Shown piece after piece: positions 26,758-34,537 of a stretch of DNA of 64,000 nucleotides. Made by a program: the position numbers and the translations under genes. Each line of letters starts with the position of its first letter. The first letter of the stretch is position 1. Below the pieces are notes generated by a model. That model was given only the letters and a program-made list of their open reading frames with translations. It searched no databases and was not told the origin of the DNA. This DNA is from Thermostichus sp047461615. Lineage in GTDB: Bacteria > Cyanobacteriota > Cyanobacteriia > Thermostichales > Thermostichaceae. The stretch lies in assembly GCF_047461615.1 (NCBI RefSeq), contig NZ_JANSHI010000010.1, positions 37,737 through 101,736 of the forward strand, written 5' to 3'.

Positions 26758-28091
26758 GTTTGGGAGCTTCTCTCGCGCCAGCGGCGGGCAAAGGAAAGGG
26801 CCTCGGCGCGGGTTTGGATCTGGCCCCAAGCTTGGGCCTCCTGGAGCTCTTGCAACAGCCGGCCTACCCAGGGGCCAGGTTGGCCACCTAAGGTGTGCAG
26901 TAGGTCGCGGCCATCCAGCAGGGGCACCAGATGGGCCAGGGGATCCTGGGGATCTTCGTAGCGGCTAAGCCAAAGCTGGATCGTTTCTGCCGAGCTGCCG
27001 GTGGCTGCAGCCAGCAGGGCTAGGCCGCCAAAGAGGGATCCCGCCTGCTGGTAGAGCCGCCACTGCTGGGGAGGGGTGGGAGAGCTGGCCAAAAGCCTCT
27101 GGAAGTGGGGCAGAAGCTGGTGCAGCCTTTGGACGGCCCGCATCTCGGCCCGGCTAAAGCGCAGCCGTTCCAGTTCGATTTCCACCGTCTCGGCAGGGGT
27201 GCCTGCCGGATCCCAGAGCAGGGCTGCCAACACCGTCGCCAACAGGCTGCTGCGCCGATCCGCCAAAGGCTGAGCCAGCTCCGCCAGAGTGCGGGGGTAC
27301 TGGGGTTGCCAGATCTCGGCCCATTGCCAGACGGCTTGGGCCTGGGCAAAGCCAGGGCTCTGGGGGGCTAGGCGGGGCAGCCAAGCCGCCAGCAGACCTG
27401 CCGCCACGGCTGCCTGCAGGTGGGCCAGGCCCGGGATCCCCGTCTCCAACAGGGTCACCACCTCGGCCCGCACCCGTTCTGCTGCCACATTGGCCAAGAG
27501 GGGAGCCCGCTGGCGAATCGCCTCTGCCGTGGCCGGATCCAGCGCAAACCCCAGTTGGGCTGCTTGGCGATAGGCCCGCAACAGCCGCACCGGATCGGCG
27601 CTGAGGTTGTCGGGGTGAACCATGCGCAGACACCCCTGCTGAATGTCCGCCCGCCCCCCTGTGGGATCCAACAGTTGCCCCTCCCGCAGCTCCAGGGCCA
27701 GGGCATTGCAGGTGAAGTCCCGTTGCCACAGATCCGCCGCCGGGGTGGGGCCCGCCTGCAGGGCTACGTCCACCGTCGCCGCTGTGGGAGGGGAAGCCCC
27801 TCCTTGGCCCAGCACGATACGGGCAATCTGTCGCTCCGCATCTAGCACCACAAAGCCGGCTTTCAGCCGCCGCGCCACCCCTGCTGCCCACCCCACCGGA
27901 TCCGCCGGACACATTAAATCCAAATCCACTGGCCCCTTGGAGTCTCCAGACTGGCCTCGCAGCCAAGCCAGGTAGGCATCCCGCAGGGATCCCCCCACCC
28001 AGTAGCTCCCCTGGGGCAGCCACTCTTTGGGAAAGGGCAGCCGTTGGTGGAAATAGGCCAGCAGCCACTCGGTCAGCAGGGCTTCGCTCAT
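26754..28091 (-). CDS. cca: tRNA nucleotidyltransferase (CCA-adding type)
   Basis: A 445-residue class II nucleotidyltransferase. The head motif GGSLRDAY (33-40) and the catalytic DLD (56-58, PVDLDLM) are followed by RDFTCNALALEL, VRLLRAYRQAAQLG and the neck/body helical domains. The enzyme adds or repairs the 3' CCA of tRNAs. That fits this genome, where the tRNA-Lys, tRNA-Arg and tmRNA genes in the window lack an encoded CCA. A split A-adding/CC-adding role cannot be excluded from sequence alone. Confidence 0.9.
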   Translation of the reverse strand: MSEALLTEWLLAYFHQRLPFPKEWLPQGSYWVGGSLRDAYLAWLRGQSGDSKGPVDLDLMCPADPVGWAAGVARRLKAGFVVLDAERQIARIVLGQGGASPPTAATVDVALQAGPTPAADLWQRDFTCNALALELREGQLLDPTGGRADIQQGCLRMVHPDNLSADPVRLLRAYRQAAQLGFALDPATAEAIRQRAPLLANVAAERVRAEVVTLLETGIPGLAHLQAAVAAGLLAAWLPRLAPQSPGFAQAQAVWQWAEIWQPQYPRTLAELAQPLADRRSSLLATVLAALLWDPAGTPAETVEIELERLRFSRAEMRAVQRLHQLLPHFQRLLASSPTPPQQWRLYQQAGSLFGGLALLAAATGSSAETIQLWLSRYEDPQDPLAHLVPLLDGRDLLHTLGGQPGPWVGRLLQELQEAQAWGQIQTRAEALSFARRWRERSSQT

Positions 28092-28231
28092 CGATTTTGC
28101 ACAGGGGGAAACTTTGATTTAAAGGCTAGGATCCCCAGAGCACAAGTACTTGGCCAGGCCGTGCCTGCACCTAACCGCTGGGCAAAAACAGGTGCTAACT
28201 GTGGCCTGCCCCCCGCCTAGAGTCCTTTTGC

Positions 28232-29257
28232 CTAACGCTCCAGCAGCGAGCTGCCCACCGCAGCCGGCACAAAAGCAGGTGCTGAAGGAACCAGATGGGG
28301 CTGCACCAGAGCTGCCAGGCCAGCAATAAATAGCGGGTCGGCGTTCAAGGCGGGCACACGGCGAAAATCGCGGATCCCAGCCCGGTGGGCCAGCTCTCGA
28401 TACTCGATGTCGATCTCTTGCAGGGTCTCGATGTGCTCTGAGACAAAGCTAATCGGCACCACCAGCAGTTGCTTTACTCCCCGCGCGCCTAGCTCTGGGA
28501 TTACTCTCTCGGTGTAGGGCTGCAGCCAGCGCAGCGAGCCCACCCGGCTCTGGTAGGAGAGCGTGTAGCCATTTGGGCGTCCCACCTGGCGCCAGATGAG
28601 CTCGACGCAGGCCTCCATCTCTTGCTGGTAGGGATCCCCGGCCTGGGTGACGTAGCTTTCGGGAATGCCGTGAGCGCTAAAGAGCACATGCACTTCTAGG
28701 GGATCCTCGAAGGCGTCCAACTGCTCCCGGATGGCCCTAGCCATGGCCTGGACATACTGGGGCTGATCGTACCAGGAACAGATCTGGCGGCGCTCGATGC
28801 GGGCCAGCTCTGGGTCTTCGGCCCAGAGGCGATCCAGGAGCTTGAAGCTGGAGCCAGTTGTGCTGATGGAGTACTGCGGGTACAGCGGCAGCACCACCAG
28901 GCGGGTGATCCCGTCCGACTTGATCTGCTGCACCACAGACTCAATGAGCGGGTGCCAGTAGCGCATGGCGACATACACTGGCACGTCGTAGCCCGCCGCC
29001 ACCAGTTGGGCCTGCAGCTTTCGGGCCTGTTCAGCGGTGATGCGCCGCAAAGGAGATCCCCCCCCGATGGCAGCGTAGTTGCGCCGGGATTTGGGCGCTC
29101 GCAGGATGGAGATGGCCCAGGCAAATGCCCCCTGCAAAAAGGGAAAGGGCAGCCGGATGAGCTCCGGATCGGCAAAGAGGTTGTAGAGAAAGGGCTGCAC
29201 ATCAGCCTGCGTTTCTGGCCCCCCCAAGTTCAGCAGGAGCACGCCGCATTTGGACAT
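28232..29257 (-). CDS. hemH: Ferrochelatase
   Basis: A 341-residue enzyme that inserts Fe2+ into protoporphyrin IX. Signature segments are GVLLLNLGGPET at the N-terminus, PLYPQYSISTTGS, VHVLFSAHGIPESY with the catalytic histidine, and PISFVSEHIETLQEIDIEYR with the conserved glutamates. The C-terminus lacks the Lhc-like hydrophobic CAB extension found in many cyanobacterial ferrochelatases, ending in SSLLER. Monocistronic, with about 140 bases to cca. Confidence 0.95.
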   Translation of the reverse strand: MSKCGVLLLNLGGPETQADVQPFLYNLFADPELIRLPFPFLQGAFAWAISILRAPKSRRNYAAIGGGSPLRRITAEQARKLQAQLVAAGYDVPVYVAMRYWHPLIESVVQQIKSDGITRLVVLPLYPQYSISTTGSSFKLLDRLWAEDPELARIERRQICSWYDQPQYVQAMARAIREQLDAFEDPLEVHVLFSAHGIPESYVTQAGDPYQQEMEACVELIWRQVGRPNGYTLSYQSRVGSLRWLQPYTERVIPELGARGVKQLLVVPISFVSEHIETLQEIDIEYRELAHRAGIRDFRRVPALNADPLFIAGLAALVQPHLVPSAPAFVPAAVGSSLLER

Positions 29258-29381
29258 AACAAGCTCAATGACCTTCCTTATCCACTGTAGAAGGTCTTAG
29301 CCCCTAGCGAGAAAGGAATTCTCAGCTTTCCGTGGGTCGAAGCGTATCCCCGCCCTCTACTCCGCTGCTCTTGGGCTGGCG

Positions 29382-29864
29382 TTAGAACTCTTGGCCGCGG
29401 TAAACCCGTTGTAGGGCCGGCGTGACCGAATAGCTATCGACATCGGCCAGGCTCAACTTCAAGCGCAGCGTATTGAGCAGCCTCCAGTAGGGGGGCACAA
29501 AAGGGGTTAAGGACTCCGTCCCGCTGACGCGAACGGGAAAGGGTTGATGGGGGAGGGAGTGGGCAACCCTCTCCAGAGGGCAGCCACGGTAGCGGAGCAA
29601 GCTAGACCCGACCAGGGAAGCTGAGGATTCCCCTTGGCTGGGATCCACCGTCAGGCCGCGAAACTGAATCTTCCCTGGACGAGAGGCTTGTCGATAGCGC
29701 AGGTAGCGACCCCAGAGTTGTGCCAGCCACTCCGGCAAAGCCTCAGGCCGAACGTGGAAGCGCTCCGGCAACAGACGGTCGTTGAGAAAGCCGATGAGCC
29801 CAGACCAGGACTTCCAGAGCAAGGCGGCGACGAGGCGAGTAGGGGGAGAGGATGAGATTTTCAT
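29382..29864 (-). CDS. Hypothetical protein containing a translated repeat
   Basis: From ATG 29864 a 160-residue product (MKISSSPPTRLVAALLWKSW at the start). The region FHVRPEALPEWLAQLWGRYL and onward looks coding but I do not recognise a family. Near residue 115-125 the dispersed repeat is read as RVSGTESLTPF. The frame is open a further 78 codons upstream, but that part is almost entirely repeat copies (SRSGTESF twice) and is unlikely to be translated. Confidence 0.5.
   Translation of the reverse strand: MKISSSPPTRLVAALLWKSWSGLIGFLNDRLLPERFHVRPEALPEWLAQLWGRYLRYRQASRPGKIQFRGLTVDPSQGESSASLVGSSLLRYRGCPLERVAHSLPHQPFPVRVSGTESLTPFVPPYWRLLNTLRLKLSLADVDSYSVTPALQRVYRGQEF
29509..29536 (+). repeat. 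Dispersed repeat, copy 1
   Basis: AAGGACTCCGTCCCGCTGAC then GCGAACGG. It differs from copies 2 and 3 by a two-base change in the centre and lies inside the hypothetical gene. Confidence 0.75.
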
Positions 29865-29910
29865 AGATCTCTGCACAGCCGAGAGTTGGCGTCGATTATA
29901 CCAGTCCAGA

Positions 29911-29937
29911 AAGGACTCCGTCCCGCTGCGCGAACGG
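29911..29937 (+). repeat. Dispersed repeat, copy 2
   Basis: AAGGACTCCGTCCCGCTGCG then CGAACGG. Identical to copy 3 over the 23-base core. Intergenic, between a hypothetical gene and the Tic20 homologue. Confidence 0.8.
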
Positions 29938-30017
29938 CTGGAATGCTCGCCCTGAACGTCTTGCCGCAAAAAAAGGGAAGCTGGCTTTCGAGCCAGCCCG
30001 TGGAGCCCCCCAAACCC

Positions 30018-30044
30018 AAAGGACTCCGTCCCGCTGCGCGAACG
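30018..30044 (+). repeat. Dispersed repeat, copy 3
   Basis: AAAGGACTCCGTCCCGCTGC then GCGAACG. Intergenic, about 107 bases from copy 2 in the same orientation. Confidence 0.8.
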
Positions 30045-30153
30045 ACTACAATGGGCCCAAGGCTTGTCTGCCCTTTTCCTCTGGCAAGGGAGCGGCATTG
30101 CCCAAACAAGCAGACTCTAGCGACCACTGCAGTGAGCTGAGGGACTCGAGGAC

Positions 30154-30669
30154 ATGACCTGGCGCAGCAACATCACTCCCAGCGAAAGGCCTCCGGCCCG
30201 CTGGCGCGAACGGCTGTGGGGATCCCTTCCTTACCTTCTGCCTTTGGTATCGGCTTTGCCCTTGGGCTTTGTCCCCTCGGGGCTGTTTCAATCCCTGCCA
30301 GGACTGATCCCTATCTTTCTACCGCTACTGCATTTGTTGCCTCTGGTCACGGGCTGGCTAGGGATGGGGCTGTTCTTTGCCCTCCTCTTTTTCGTCATCC
30401 GCAACGGCCGCATCGCCCACTTTGTTCGCTTCAATACCATGCAGGCGCTGCTGCTCAACATTGCCCTGTTCTTGGTGCAAGTGCTGCTGCAGGTGTTGGG
30501 TAGGCTCCTTGGCAGCCTAGCGCTAGGGGCAGTGGGCAGCATTTTGGCCAACACTGCCCTTCTGGGAGTGATGGCTGTTACTCTCTACGCTTGGTCCCAG
30601 AACCTGCGTGGCCGCTACGCCGAGGTGCCGGTGCTCTCTGAGGCTGCCTATGCTTGGATTCGCTATTAA
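30154..30669 (+). CDS. Tic20-family membrane protein
   Basis: A 171-residue protein with four hydrophobic segments and the family motif VRFNTMQALLLNIALFLV, as in Tic20/Ycf60 (chloroplast protein-import channel relatives; the cyanobacterial function is unclear). The N-terminal TPSERPPARWRERLWG is encoded by repeat copy 4 (30185-30214), so this end is probably recent and disordered. The ATG has GAGG upstream. Confidence 0.85.
   Translation: MTWRSNITPSERPPARWRERLWGSLPYLLPLVSALPLGFVPSGLFQSLPGLIPIFLPLLHLLPLVTGWLGMGLFFALLFFVIRNGRIAHFVRFNTMQALLLNIALFLVQVLLQVLGRLLGSLALGAVGSILANTALLGVMAVTLYAWSQNLRGRYAEVPVLSEAAYAWIRY
30185..30214 (+). repeat. Dispersed repeat, diverged copy 4
   Basis: AAAGGCCTCCGGCCCGCTGG then CGCGAACGGC, a diverged copy of the repeat at 29911. 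It is translated as the N-terminus of the Tic20 homologue. Confidence 0.6.
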
Positions 30670-30800
30670 TTCCTGGCCAAGAGGGAAGTGGGCCCAAGGC
30701 TGTCTGTTTGGCTAACGCCTGCCACAGAAGCCGGAAGCTGCCCTGCGGCCTGGAGCTATCGAAAACATCCGCCCGGTGCGCGAAAGGCGGGCTCTTGGAA

Positions 30801-32609
30801 ATGGTGAAAGCGTTACGCCAACCGGGGTTGTTGGTCGGGCTTGCGCTGCTGGCCGGAGTGTTGGCCCTGCTCTGGCCAATGCTGCAGCAAGGCTATCCCA
30901 TGACTCACTCCACCCACTTCAACCTCAGTTGGGCCTTTCAGTATCAGCGCCAGTTTTTCGGCGGGCAGTTTTACCCCCGCTGGCTGGAGTACTCCAACTT
31001 CGGCTACGGCAATCCCACCTTTGCCTTCTACCCGCCTTTGTGTATGGTAGCCACCCTGCCCTTTCGCGCCCTGGGGCTGGACCTGCCCGGCTCTTTGGTG
31101 GCCAGCATGGGTCTAGCGATGGCGGTCTTTGGGCTGGGGCTATACGTTCTGCTGCGGCAGGTGCTTCCTTGGGCTTTGGCGCTGGTCTTGGCCCTGCTGA
31201 GCATGGCCGGCCCCTATTGGTTGGTAGATATCTACCAACGGGGTGCAATTGGAGAAGTGTGGGCCATTGCCGTCTCCCCCTGGGTTTTCTGGGCCTCGCT
31301 ACAGGTGATTTGCCGGCCTCAGTCCCTTTGGCCAATTGGAGCGTTGGCCGTTAGCTATGGCCTACTGGCCCTGTCCCATTTGCCCACTTTGCTGATTTTT
31401 ACTCTGGTTTGGCTGCCCCTACCGTGGGTGGTGGGGGGAAGGGATCCCTTCTGGCCCAGAGTGGGACGCTGCTACCTGGGATTTGGTCTGGGACTGGGGT
31501 GGGCGGCTTTTTATTTGCTGCCGGCTTTCTGGGATCAGCGCCATGTCCAGGTGGATTTTGTCAACTTTGCCGAGGAATACATGCCCCAGCATCGCTTAAT
31601 GCTGAGCGGGCTAACTCAGCTTCAGCCGCGCTGGACAGAGCACTGGTTTGAGAGCAACCTGGTGGGGTACTGGGTCTGGATGGCAGCGGTTGTGGTGGGC
31701 GTTGGGATCTTAGTTTTTCTAGAATGGCTGGTCCGCCGGCCGGGGAGGAGTTTTGATGCGGCTGGATCCCTTGCCAGAGCTACCTTGCTCTACAGCTTTG
31801 GGGCTAGCCTAGTGGCGCTGCTGATGACGACGGATCTGCTGGCTTGGCTCTACGAGTGGTTTTTGCCCCTGCGGCGCATTCAGTTTTCCTGGCGCTGGAT
31901 GGCAGTGACGGCGGTAACCGTGCCCTGGCTTTTGGGGTCTCTAGCGGGTTGGGGATGGGGGCAAAGGCGCCTGCGGCTTCTCTTGCTGGTGGGGATCGGA
32001 CTAGCTATGGGGGTGCAAACTTGGCAGGGCTTTCAACTCTTGTCCAAGGCCAGCTTTGATCCACAGCTTGTTCAAACTTTTCAAGAGCTGGCTACAGCTA
32101 AGCAGTTTCCCAAGGAGCCCCAAGAGAGGCCCGGCATTGCTTTCTTGCACCTGCACTGGCGCTTTCCCGATGGGCTGGCGCTGGTGGATGCGCAGGAATA
32201 CCGGCCCCGCCAGGCCACGCTGACCATGCCGCCCCCGCAGGTGGATCCGCTGCTCCAGTGGCAAGGCGAGCTGGGGGATCCAGCCGCGCAGCTACAGGTG
32301 GAAGAGTGGCGCTATGGCTATCGCCGCTTTCGCGCCATCAATCCCACGACTCAAGAGCAGCCCGTAGTCTTGCGCACGTTTTACTATCCCGCTTGGCGAG
32401 TTCAAATTGATGGACAGTTTAGGGCTGCCGAACACGACGGGTCGGGGCTGTTGCAGGTACGGATTCCCCCGGGAGAGCATCGCGTGGAAGTGCGCTACCT
32501 GGGCACGGCAGCCGAGTGGCTGGGCTGGATCCTGACCGGTGTAGCTGGTGTGCTGCTAGTAGAGCTGCGGCGGCTTGTGCGTTGGTTGAGGTTGACCAAG
32601 GCGGCGTAG
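30801..32609 (+). CDS. Large polytopic membrane protein (PTPS-related / GT-C-like)
   Basis: From ATG 30801 a 602-residue protein with about ten membrane segments in the first 450 residues and a beta-rich C-terminal extracytoplasmic domain. Early loops carry THFNLSWAFQYQRQFFGGQF and YPRWLEYSNFGYGNPTFAFY, the pattern of the 6-pyruvoyl-tetrahydropterin synthase-related membrane family, which resembles GT-C glycosyltransferases. The C-terminal RTFYYPAWRVQIDGQ and PPGEHRVEVRYLG resemble YfhO-type proteins. A lipid-linked-sugar transferase role is inference. The frame is open 49 codons further up but without a good start. Confidence 0.7.
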   Translation: MVKALRQPGLLVGLALLAGVLALLWPMLQQGYPMTHSTHFNLSWAFQYQRQFFGGQFYPRWLEYSNFGYGNPTFAFYPPLCMVATLPFRALGLDLPGSLVASMGLAMAVFGLGLYVLLRQVLPWALALVLALLSMAGPYWLVDIYQRGAIGEVWAIAVSPWVFWASLQVICRPQSLWPIGALAVSYGLLALSHLPTLLIFTLVWLPLPWVVGGRDPFWPRVGRCYLGFGLGLGWAAFYLLPAFWDQRHVQVDFVNFAEEYMPQHRLMLSGLTQLQPRWTEHWFESNLVGYWVWMAAVVVGVGILVFLEWLVRRPGRSFDAAGSLARATLLYSFGASLVALLMTTDLLAWLYEWFLPLRRIQFSWRWMAVTAVTVPWLLGSLAGWGWGQRRLRLLLLVGIGLAMGVQTWQGFQLLSKASFDPQLVQTFQELATAKQFPKEPQERPGIAFLHLHWRFPDGLALVDAQEYRPRQATLTMPPPQVDPLLQWQGELGDPAAQLQVEEWRYGYRRFRAINPTTQEQPVVLRTFYYPAWRVQIDGQFRAAEHDGSGLLQVRIPPGEHRVEVRYLGTAAEWLGWILTGVAGVLLVELRRLVRWLRLTKAA

Positions 32610-32730
32610 GCCCTGCCGTGCCACTCTTCTGGAGCGGACTTTTCTTTCTTCCTGCTTCCACAACCGGCTACTACCCCCCCAGAGGGATCTGGCCAGGCGT
32701 CACCTCCCCTCGAGCTGACGGTAGCCGCCC

Positions 32731-32750
32731 CTTGCTCTTGAGAGAGCAAG
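32731..32750. repeat. Perfect inverted repeat (hairpin)
   Basis: CTTGCTCT-TGAG-AGAGCAAG forms a perfect eight-pair stem with a four-base loop between the membrane-protein gene and the GerMN gene. No T-run follows, so it is not an obvious terminator. Function unknown. Confidence 0.5.
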
Positions 32751-32811
32751 CTGGGAAAGGATCCCCCTCTAGGCCTGCGGAGAACGTCAATTGAGTTTCT
32801 CTTAGGCTTGT

Positions 32812-32832
32812 CTCCCGGCAGAGGGAGCTTTT
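32812..32832 (+). terminator. Possible weak terminator
   Basis: CTCCC-GGCAGA-GGGAG followed by CTTTT. A five-pair stem and a short T-run, 43 bases before the GerMN gene start. It could end the transcript from the membrane-protein gene. Confidence 0.35.
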
Positions 32833-32874
32833 CTCCGCTACCCTAGAGCTAGTAAAGCAAAGAGATTGGCAGCA

Positions 32875-33501
32875 ATGAGCCACTACGAAGGGCGTCCTGC
32901 CCAACTCGGCTTCCTCAAGGAGGGAGAGCAACGCCCCCGCCGACGACGTGGCCAGGCCTTGCAGGTGGGAGTGCTTGGCTTCTTGGTGGGATTGGGGCTT
33001 GTGGGAGGAGCCTGGTGGTACAGCAGGGGGCCGCGGCAAACTTTTTCCCTGTATTGGCTGACCACGGTTGACAACTCTATCCACTACGTGCAGCAGGAGC
33101 GATCCCTTCGCGCCTTCGACGCCCAAGAGGCCATTCGTAGGGCTCTGGAGGAGTTGATCGCTGGACCCAAGGATCCCCGCCTCACCACCGCTATTCCTCC
33201 CCAGACGCGGGTACTGGATGTACGGGTGGAAGGCGACGATATCTTTTTGAACTTCTCCCCCGAATTTACGCAAGGGGGGGGATCCACCGCAATGATGGGT
33301 CGGATTGCCCAGGTACTCTACACGGTTACTAGCCAAAACCCTAATGCACGGGTTTGGATCTCCGTGGAGGGACAGGCCCTCGAAGTGCTAGGGGGAGAAG
33401 GGCTGATTCTTGACCAACCCTTGACGCGGGCCTCGTTCTTGCCCAGTTTCCCGCTTCCGGCAGAATCCAAGGCAGAGCCGTCAGCCGCATCGGCCTCTTA
33501 A
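32875..33501 (+). CDS. GerMN-domain membrane-anchored protein
   Basis: From ATG 32875 a 208-residue protein: a basic N-terminus (QRPRRRRGQ), one membrane segment (LGFLVGLGLVGGAWWY), then a GerMN domain (about 60-185) with AIRRALEELIAGPKDPRLTT, IPPQTRVLDVRVEGDDIFLN and AQVLYTVTSQNPNARVWISV. GerMN domains occur in envelope lipoproteins of many bacteria, not only spore formers; the molecular role is not settled. Confidence 0.8.
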   Translation: MSHYEGRPAQLGFLKEGEQRPRRRRGQALQVGVLGFLVGLGLVGGAWWYSRGPRQTFSLYWLTTVDNSIHYVQQERSLRAFDAQEAIRRALEELIAGPKDPRLTTAIPPQTRVLDVRVEGDDIFLNFSPEFTQGGGSTAMMGRIAQVLYTVTSQNPNARVWISVEGQALEVLGGEGLILDQPLTRASFLPSFPLPAESKAEPSAASAS

Positions 33502-33525
33502 GCAGCCATGCTCTCGGGGGTGAAG

Positions 33526-33639
33526 CTATCTCCAGCGTCCGCCCTTGGCCAACCAACGGTGAAGCTGGGCCAAAAGGTGCTGCTGGTAGACCCCAACTCC
33601 GGAAGAACAACTGCGAAAGACTTCATATGCCAGACTCAT
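33526..33639 (-). CDS. Candidate 37-residue small protein
   Basis: A short ORF overlapping the end of the ureohydrolase-like gene by 17 bases in another frame. It reads MSLAYEVFRSCSSGVGVYQQ then HLLAQLHRWLAKGGRWR, with an amphipathic helix and a basic tail, and ends at TAG. Its residue pattern looks protein-like where the alternative frames do not. No strong ribosome site is visible; translational coupling from the upstream gene is possible. I do not recognise a family. Confidence 0.35.
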   Translation of the reverse strand: MSLAYEVFRSCSSGVGVYQQHLLAQLHRWLAKGGRWR

Positions 33640-34504
33640 TTTCCAGCCGCTCGAGACTAGCGGGGTTGGGATCCAGCTTCAGGGAGTAGAGGCCGTAACA
33701 GGCCAGCAGCCAATTGAGAAGACGAGCTGCAATGCGGGCAGTTGGTCGCGTTGCCGAGCTTACCGCCACCCCTCCCAGGGAAACGCCGACCACAGGACGA
33801 GCGGCGAAGATGGCCTCACAAGTTTGTAACAACCGAAACCAGCTCAGCCCCCCTGGCTCTGGGTGGTGCACTGCTGGCGCTAGCGAGGGATCCAGCACGC
33901 TACAGTCCACCACCAAAAACACTGGCTGCTCCGGCAAAACCTCGACGATCTGCTGCGGATCCCAGGCCTCTTGAGCCCAGAAAATGGGGCTGTGGTGGTC
34001 TCTTAGCCAAGCGTAGGCGCGGGCACTGCTGCTGCGCAGCCCCACGTGCACTACCGGCAGGCCGTGCTGGTAGAGCAGCTCTACCCAAGCGCCGTTGCCG
34101 TAGCTCATATCTTGATCTGGCTGGGTCATCTCTATGGGGGGCATGAAGTTGGCATGAGCGCTGCAATGCACCACACTGAGACTCAAGTAGTGCTTCCAAA
34201 GGGCACGAATGGCCCCCCAACTGGCTGCTAGAACCGAAGGCAACAAGACCGGCCACTGTTGTCGTCGCCAGGCCTGGGTCACTGCTGCCTCACACAGGCC
34301 ATAGGGTGGCTCATCCATCAGCCCCGGCAACTGCGCCACCGCCAGCTGATCCACATCGATCCCCAAGCGCGGCTCAAAAGCACACAGTTCTGCGCCTGCA
34401 TTGAGGATGGTCAACGGAGCTTGGGTATCCGGGCCAAAGGCAGTGGGAATGAGGAGAACCCTGGCGCTGGACTGGGAGCAGGGATGGAGGGACCACTGGG
34501 CCAT
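33623..34504 (-). CDS. Ureohydrolase-fold protein with degenerate metal site
   Basis: A 293-residue protein with the arginase/agmatinase outline: an SVVHCSAHANFMPP segment where active enzymes have DAHxDxxD, and VVDCSVLDPSLAPAVHHPEPGGLSW where they have SxDxDxxDPxxAPGTGTPEPGG. The last motif is well kept, but most of the metal-ligand aspartates (of DAHxD, and the second of DxD) are replaced. The fold is therefore probably kept while the usual binuclear Mn chemistry is lost. Upstream on the same strand, 33 bases away, is the PLD-like gene. Confidence 0.65.
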   Translation of the reverse strand: MAQWSLHPCSQSSARVLLIPTAFGPDTQAPLTILNAGAELCAFEPRLGIDVDQLAVAQLPGLMDEPPYGLCEAAVTQAWRRQQWPVLLPSVLAASWGAIRALWKHYLSLSVVHCSAHANFMPPIEMTQPDQDMSYGNGAWVELLYQHGLPVVHVGLRSSSARAYAWLRDHHSPIFWAQEAWDPQQIVEVLPEQPVFLVVDCSVLDPSLAPAVHHPEPGGLSWFRLLQTCEAIFAARPVVGVSLGGVAVSSATRPTARIAARLLNWLLACYGLYSLKLDPNPASLERLENESGI

Positions 34505-34537
34505 AGGCGGCGTTTCTGCTTGCCAAAGGGGGGATCC

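Noticed and set aside
29865..30098. N-terminal extension of the hypothetical protein at 29382
   Set aside because: The 78 extra codons consist largely of dispersed-repeat DNA and lack a proper start.
29509..30214. CRISPR array
   Set aside because: Repeats are spaced irregularly (about 400, 107 and 167 bases), vary in sequence and overlap genes.
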